Source: Vampirovibrio sp041737375
GTDB lineage: Bacteria; Cyanobacteriota; Vampirovibrionia; Vampirovibrionales; Vampirovibrionaceae
Length of the DNA: 64,000 bases
NCBI RefSeq assembly: GCF_041737375.1
Contig: NZ_JBGSRV010000010.1
Coordinates: 372,001-436,000, forward strand
Direction: 5' to 3'
Within the stretch, counting starts at the first letter, position 1. Each line of letters begins with the position of its first letter. The notes beneath the pieces are model-generated. The model had not been told where the DNA came from, made no database searches, and saw only the letters and a list, made by a program, of their open reading frames with translations. The position numbers and the translations under genes are program-made. This document shows, one piece after another, positions 61,397 through 64,000 of this stretch.

Positions 61397-62959
61397 CTAG
61401 CCTGAAATGGAGCAAGAGGCCGCTGCGGCATTGATTTTAAGCAAAGAAGGCGAGGTCATTTCCGGCGGTTTAGGAATGCCGAACAAACTTAAAATGGTGG
61501 GAGACATATCGCTTAAGCTATACTGGCGGCTGCGATCCAGATCTAATTCAGGCCGATTGGATACCAGAATAAACGGCACCAGATTGGTGGTATGCGCGGT
61601 GTGAGGGCCGCCGTTTTCATCCACCATCACTTCACAATTGCCGTGATCGGCGGTAATTAGCAACACGCCATCATTTCTTAACGCCGCTTGCACCACATGC
61701 TGAATGGCCAAATCAATGGCCTTCACCGCTTCTTCTGCGGCTTGCAGCACGCCGGTATGGCCCACCATATCCGGGTTGGCAAAATTAACCACTAAAAAGT
61801 CATACTGGCCGCTGTCCAAAGCATTGCAAACCACTTCAGATACCAGCGCCACGTTCATCTCCGGTTGCAAATCGTAGGTGGCCACCTGGGGAGAAGGCAC
61901 CATATGGCGCTCTTCGCCGGGATAGGGCTGTTCGAAACCGCCGTTAAAAAAGAAGGTAACATGGGCGTATTTTTCAGTTTCAGCGGTACGAAACTGCGTC
62001 AGTCCGTGAGCGCTGAGCACTTGCGCCAATATGTTATCCAGTCTCTGCTTGGGATAAGCCACCGGCAGGTTAAAGGTTTCATCATACAAAGTAAGGCAAC
62101 CAAAATAGAGATTTTGCAACACTTTTTGACGATCAAAGCCCGTAAAATCAGGTTGCATAAAGGCGCGAGTCAGTTGTCTGGCCCGATCGGGACGGAAGTT
62201 GAAAAACAAAATGGCATCGCCATCCTGCATCCCTTCATAAGTAAAATCGCAAACGGCAGGCTCTACAAACTCATCGAAAACATCCTGGCGGTAGCTCCAC
62301 AGTAGGGAATCCACACTAAAAGGATGCTTGCGACCGTTGCCCAGCACCAGATTCTCATACGTTTTTAAGGTCCGCTCCCAGCGGTTATCGCGATCCATGG
62401 CATAGTAACGACCGTGGATGGTGGCAATTTGCGGTAAGTCTAAAACAAGCAGCTTTTCTTCCACAACTTGCAAATATTTTTCGGCACTTTGGGGTGAGAC
62501 ATCCCGGCCATCCAGAAAGGCATGCAACTTTACGTTGCTAACCGACTGCTGTTTGCAAAAGTCCAGCAAGGCCAGCACTTGATTGAGCGAACTATGGACG
62601 CCGCCATCGCTCACCAGCCCCATGAGGTGCAAGGTGCCGCCACTGTGCTTCACATGGTTGACCGCCGATAAAAACGTGGGGTTGGTAAAAAAGTCGCCGT
62701 CCCGAATGGATTTGTTAATGCGGGTAATTTCCTGATAAACCACCCGACCGGCACCCATATTCAAGTGGCCCACTTCCGAGTTGCCCATTTGCCCTTCCGG
62801 CAAGCCCACCGCTTCACCCGAAGCTTCTAAAGCAATGTGGGGATATTTGGCCAGTAACGAGTCATAATAAGACGGCTCAGCCAATTTAATAGCATTACCG
62901 GGGACTTCCTCTCGGATGCCCCAGCCGTCAAGAATCAGAAGCGCAACAGTTTTTTTCAT
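61397..62959 (-). CDS. gpmI: 2,3-bisphosphoglycerate-independent phosphoglycerate mutase
   Basis: This enzyme interconverts 3- and 2-phosphoglycerate in glycolysis with two Mn ions. The 520 residues have ALLILDGWGIRE at the N-terminus. The catalytic Ser is in PEGQMGNSEVGHLNMG (shown as GNSEVGHLN). The phosphate-binding region FLDGRDVSPQS follows, and the C-terminal metal motifs are NPDMVGHTG and ITADHGNCEVM. It is convergent with comEC and divergent from ilvE. Confidence 0.97.
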   Translation of the reverse strand: MKKTVALLILDGWGIREEVPGNAIKLAEPSYYDSLLAKYPHIALEASGEAVGLPEGQMGNSEVGHLNMGAGRVVYQEITRINKSIRDGDFFTNPTFLSAVNHVKHSGGTLHLMGLVSDGGVHSSLNQVLALLDFCKQQSVSNVKLHAFLDGRDVSPQSAEKYLQVVEEKLLVLDLPQIATIHGRYYAMDRDNRWERTLKTYENLVLGNGRKHPFSVDSLLWSYRQDVFDEFVEPAVCDFTYEGMQDGDAILFFNFRPDRARQLTRAFMQPDFTGFDRQKVLQNLYFGCLTLYDETFNLPVAYPKQRLDNILAQVLSAHGLTQFRTAETEKYAHVTFFFNGGFEQPYPGEERHMVPSPQVATYDLQPEMNVALVSEVVCNALDSGQYDFLVVNFANPDMVGHTGVLQAAEEAVKAIDLAIQHVVQAALRNDGVLLITADHGNCEVMVDENGGPHTAHTTNLVPFILVSNRPELDLDRSRQYSLSDMSPTILSLFGIPKPPEMTSPSLLKINAAAASCSISG

Positions 62960-62997
62960 ATAATACTAGGGTAACACAGACAGGACAGGTAACCAAA

Positions 62998-63972
62998 GTG
63001 ACGAACGAACTGAAATCGGAAACCGCGGAGCAGAAAACCGGGTCGACCGCCGTAAAAGTGGAATACGCTTATTTTCAAGGAAAACTGGTGCCTTTTCAAG
63101 AGGCCACTCTGGATTTACGCAACCCCGCCTTTTTGTACGGCACCTCTCTGTTTGAAGGCATCCGGGGGTATTGGGTGGCGGACAAACGCCAGCTTTCCGT
63201 GTTTCGGATGAAAGAGCATTACGATCGCCTGCTAAACAACAGCAAACTGTTTTACATGACCCCGGATCTCAGCACCGAGCAGCTTTGCCAGTTAACCGTG
63301 GAATTGATTGAAAAAAATCAACATGACAGCGATATTTACATTCGCCCCACCTTATACAAAAGCGGGGAAAGCATTACCCCCAGCCTGGAATATACCGCCA
63401 CGGAATTTTGCCTGTGGACCAAGCCCATGGGTGAGTATCTGGATTTGGAAAAAGGGTTGAGCGTTTGCGTATCCAACTGGCGACGGTTGCCGGATAACAG
63501 CATTCCAGCCCGAGCCAAAGCGGGTGGGGCCTACATGAACACCGCACTGGCCGTGACCGATGCCCGCAAAATGGGCTTCGATGACGCTATTTTCCTCACC
63601 CAGGAAGGCACGGTATCCGAAGGAAGCGCTATGAACCTGTTCCTGATTCGGAATGGCAAACTGGTTACCCCCAGCAAAACCGAAGATATTCTGGAAGGCA
63701 TTACCCGAGAAACCATTATGACCCTGGCCAAGCAGGAACTGGGCATTGATACCGAAGAGCGCACCATCGATCGCACCGAGCTTTATCACGCCGATGAGGC
63801 TTTCTTTTGTGGCACAGGCGCCCAGGTGGCCGCTATTTGCAAAATTGACAACCGCCCGGTGGGCAATGGCCAACCCGGCCAGCTGACCCGACAGATTCAG
63901 GACCTGTATTTTGATGTGGTCAAAAACAAACTGCCGCAATATAGCGATTGGTGTACTGTTGTGCAGTTTTAA
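62998..63972 (+). CDS. ilvE: Branched-chain amino acid aminotransferase
   Basis: It catalyses the last step of Leu, Ile and Val synthesis with PLP. The 324 residues show FLYGTSLFEGIRGY near residue 45. The PLP lysine is in ARAKAGGAYMN and the C-terminal FFCGTGAQV motif is present (class IV aminotransferase fold). The start is GTG, 25 bases after a plausible TATAAT (62959-62964) that overlaps the divergent gpmI start. A D-amino acid transaminase is less likely given the EGI and GTGAQV motifs. Confidence 0.94.
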   Translation: MTNELKSETAEQKTGSTAVKVEYAYFQGKLVPFQEATLDLRNPAFLYGTSLFEGIRGYWVADKRQLSVFRMKEHYDRLLNNSKLFYMTPDLSTEQLCQLTVELIEKNQHDSDIYIRPTLYKSGESITPSLEYTATEFCLWTKPMGEYLDLEKGLSVCVSNWRRLPDNSIPARAKAGGAYMNTALAVTDARKMGFDDAIFLTQEGTVSEGSAMNLFLIRNGKLVTPSKTEDILEGITRETIMTLAKQELGIDTEERTIDRTELYHADEAFFCGTGAQVAAICKIDNRPVGNGQPGQLTRQIQDLYFDVVKNKLPQYSDWCTVVQF

Positions 63973-64000
63973 AATCCCGTATGATAGCAATGATTAGAGG

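Overview
This window reads as a contiguous piece of a bacterial chromosome: densely packed protein genes, three tRNAs, and no insertion sequence, prophage or CRISPR array that I could recognise. The cell appears to be diderm and motile. It has KdsC, a heptosyltransferase-like GT9 enzyme and a WecG/TagA glycosyltransferase (surface glycans), a flagellar basal-body and export cluster, type IV pilus genes (PilB, PilC) and Flp-type prepilins. Metabolism includes a membrane succinate dehydrogenase/fumarate reductase, a plant-type ferredoxin-NADP reductase beside an ETF-quinone-oxidoreductase-like protein, ThyX, PdxJ, GlgC and a two-gene transketolase. My best guess is a non-photosynthetic relative of the cyanobacteria (Vampirovibrionia/Melainabacteria type). 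That is inference from gene style and content, and no marker here proves it.

Layout. 1-1.9 kb: a partial gene, a small membrane protein, two tandem Flp-like prepilins and tRNA-Leu(GAG). 1.9-4.6 kb (minus): wecG/tagA-like gene, then transketolase N and C subunits. 4.7-8.5 kb (minus): tig, clpP, clpX, with tRNA-Gly upstream. 8.7-13.3 kb: a Gfo/Idh/MocA oxidoreductase (minus), alr with an OppB/OppC permease pair (plus), and a parvulin (minus). 13.4-19.3 kb: alpha/beta hydrolase and kdsC-like phosphatase (minus), then a PlsC-like acyltransferase, glgC and an isopenicillin-N-synthase-like oxygenase (plus). 19.4-23.3 kb (minus): sdhCAB operon and a DUF5069 protein. 23.4-25.1 kb (plus): HerA-like ATPase plus HNH nuclease, then tRNA-Leu(UAG). 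25.4-30.2 kb: family 4 uracil-DNA glycosylase (minus), the pgpH-ybeY-dgkA cluster (plus), and two small unknown minus-strand genes, one with a well-formed promoter and two 17-bp palindromes. 30.5-33.1 kb (minus): FNR and ETF-QO-like genes.

33.4-35.7 kb (plus): an SLH-like lipoprotein and two unknown proteins. 35.9-46.5 kb (plus): flagellar run flgF-like, flgG, flgB, an RDD membrane protein, flgC, a lytic transglycosylase, fliE, fliF, two related unknown proteins, fliH and flhA. 46.5-49.8 kb (minus): pdxJ, a Met-rich TPR protein, thyX and a RibD-type reductase. 50.0-52.5 kb (plus): M23 peptidase, membrane J-protein and GT9. 52.6-55.8 kb (minus): pilB, pilC. 55.9-61.3 kb (plus): prmC, dnaK, comEC. 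61.4-64 kb: gpmI (minus) and ilvE (plus).

The most promising unusual features are: (1) two mutually related unknown proteins in the slot where fliG normally sits, behind a fliF with an unusual Gln-rich tail; (2) a compact HerA-like ATPase/HNH nuclease pair ending at a tRNA; (3) a small unknown gene under a promoter overlapped by twin palindromes; (4) the FNR/ETF-QO-like pair; (5) several genes whose -10-like hexamer lies only 6-9 nt before the ATG, which suggests leaderless mRNAs. No similarity search or structure prediction was run; every family call comes from reading motifs by eye.
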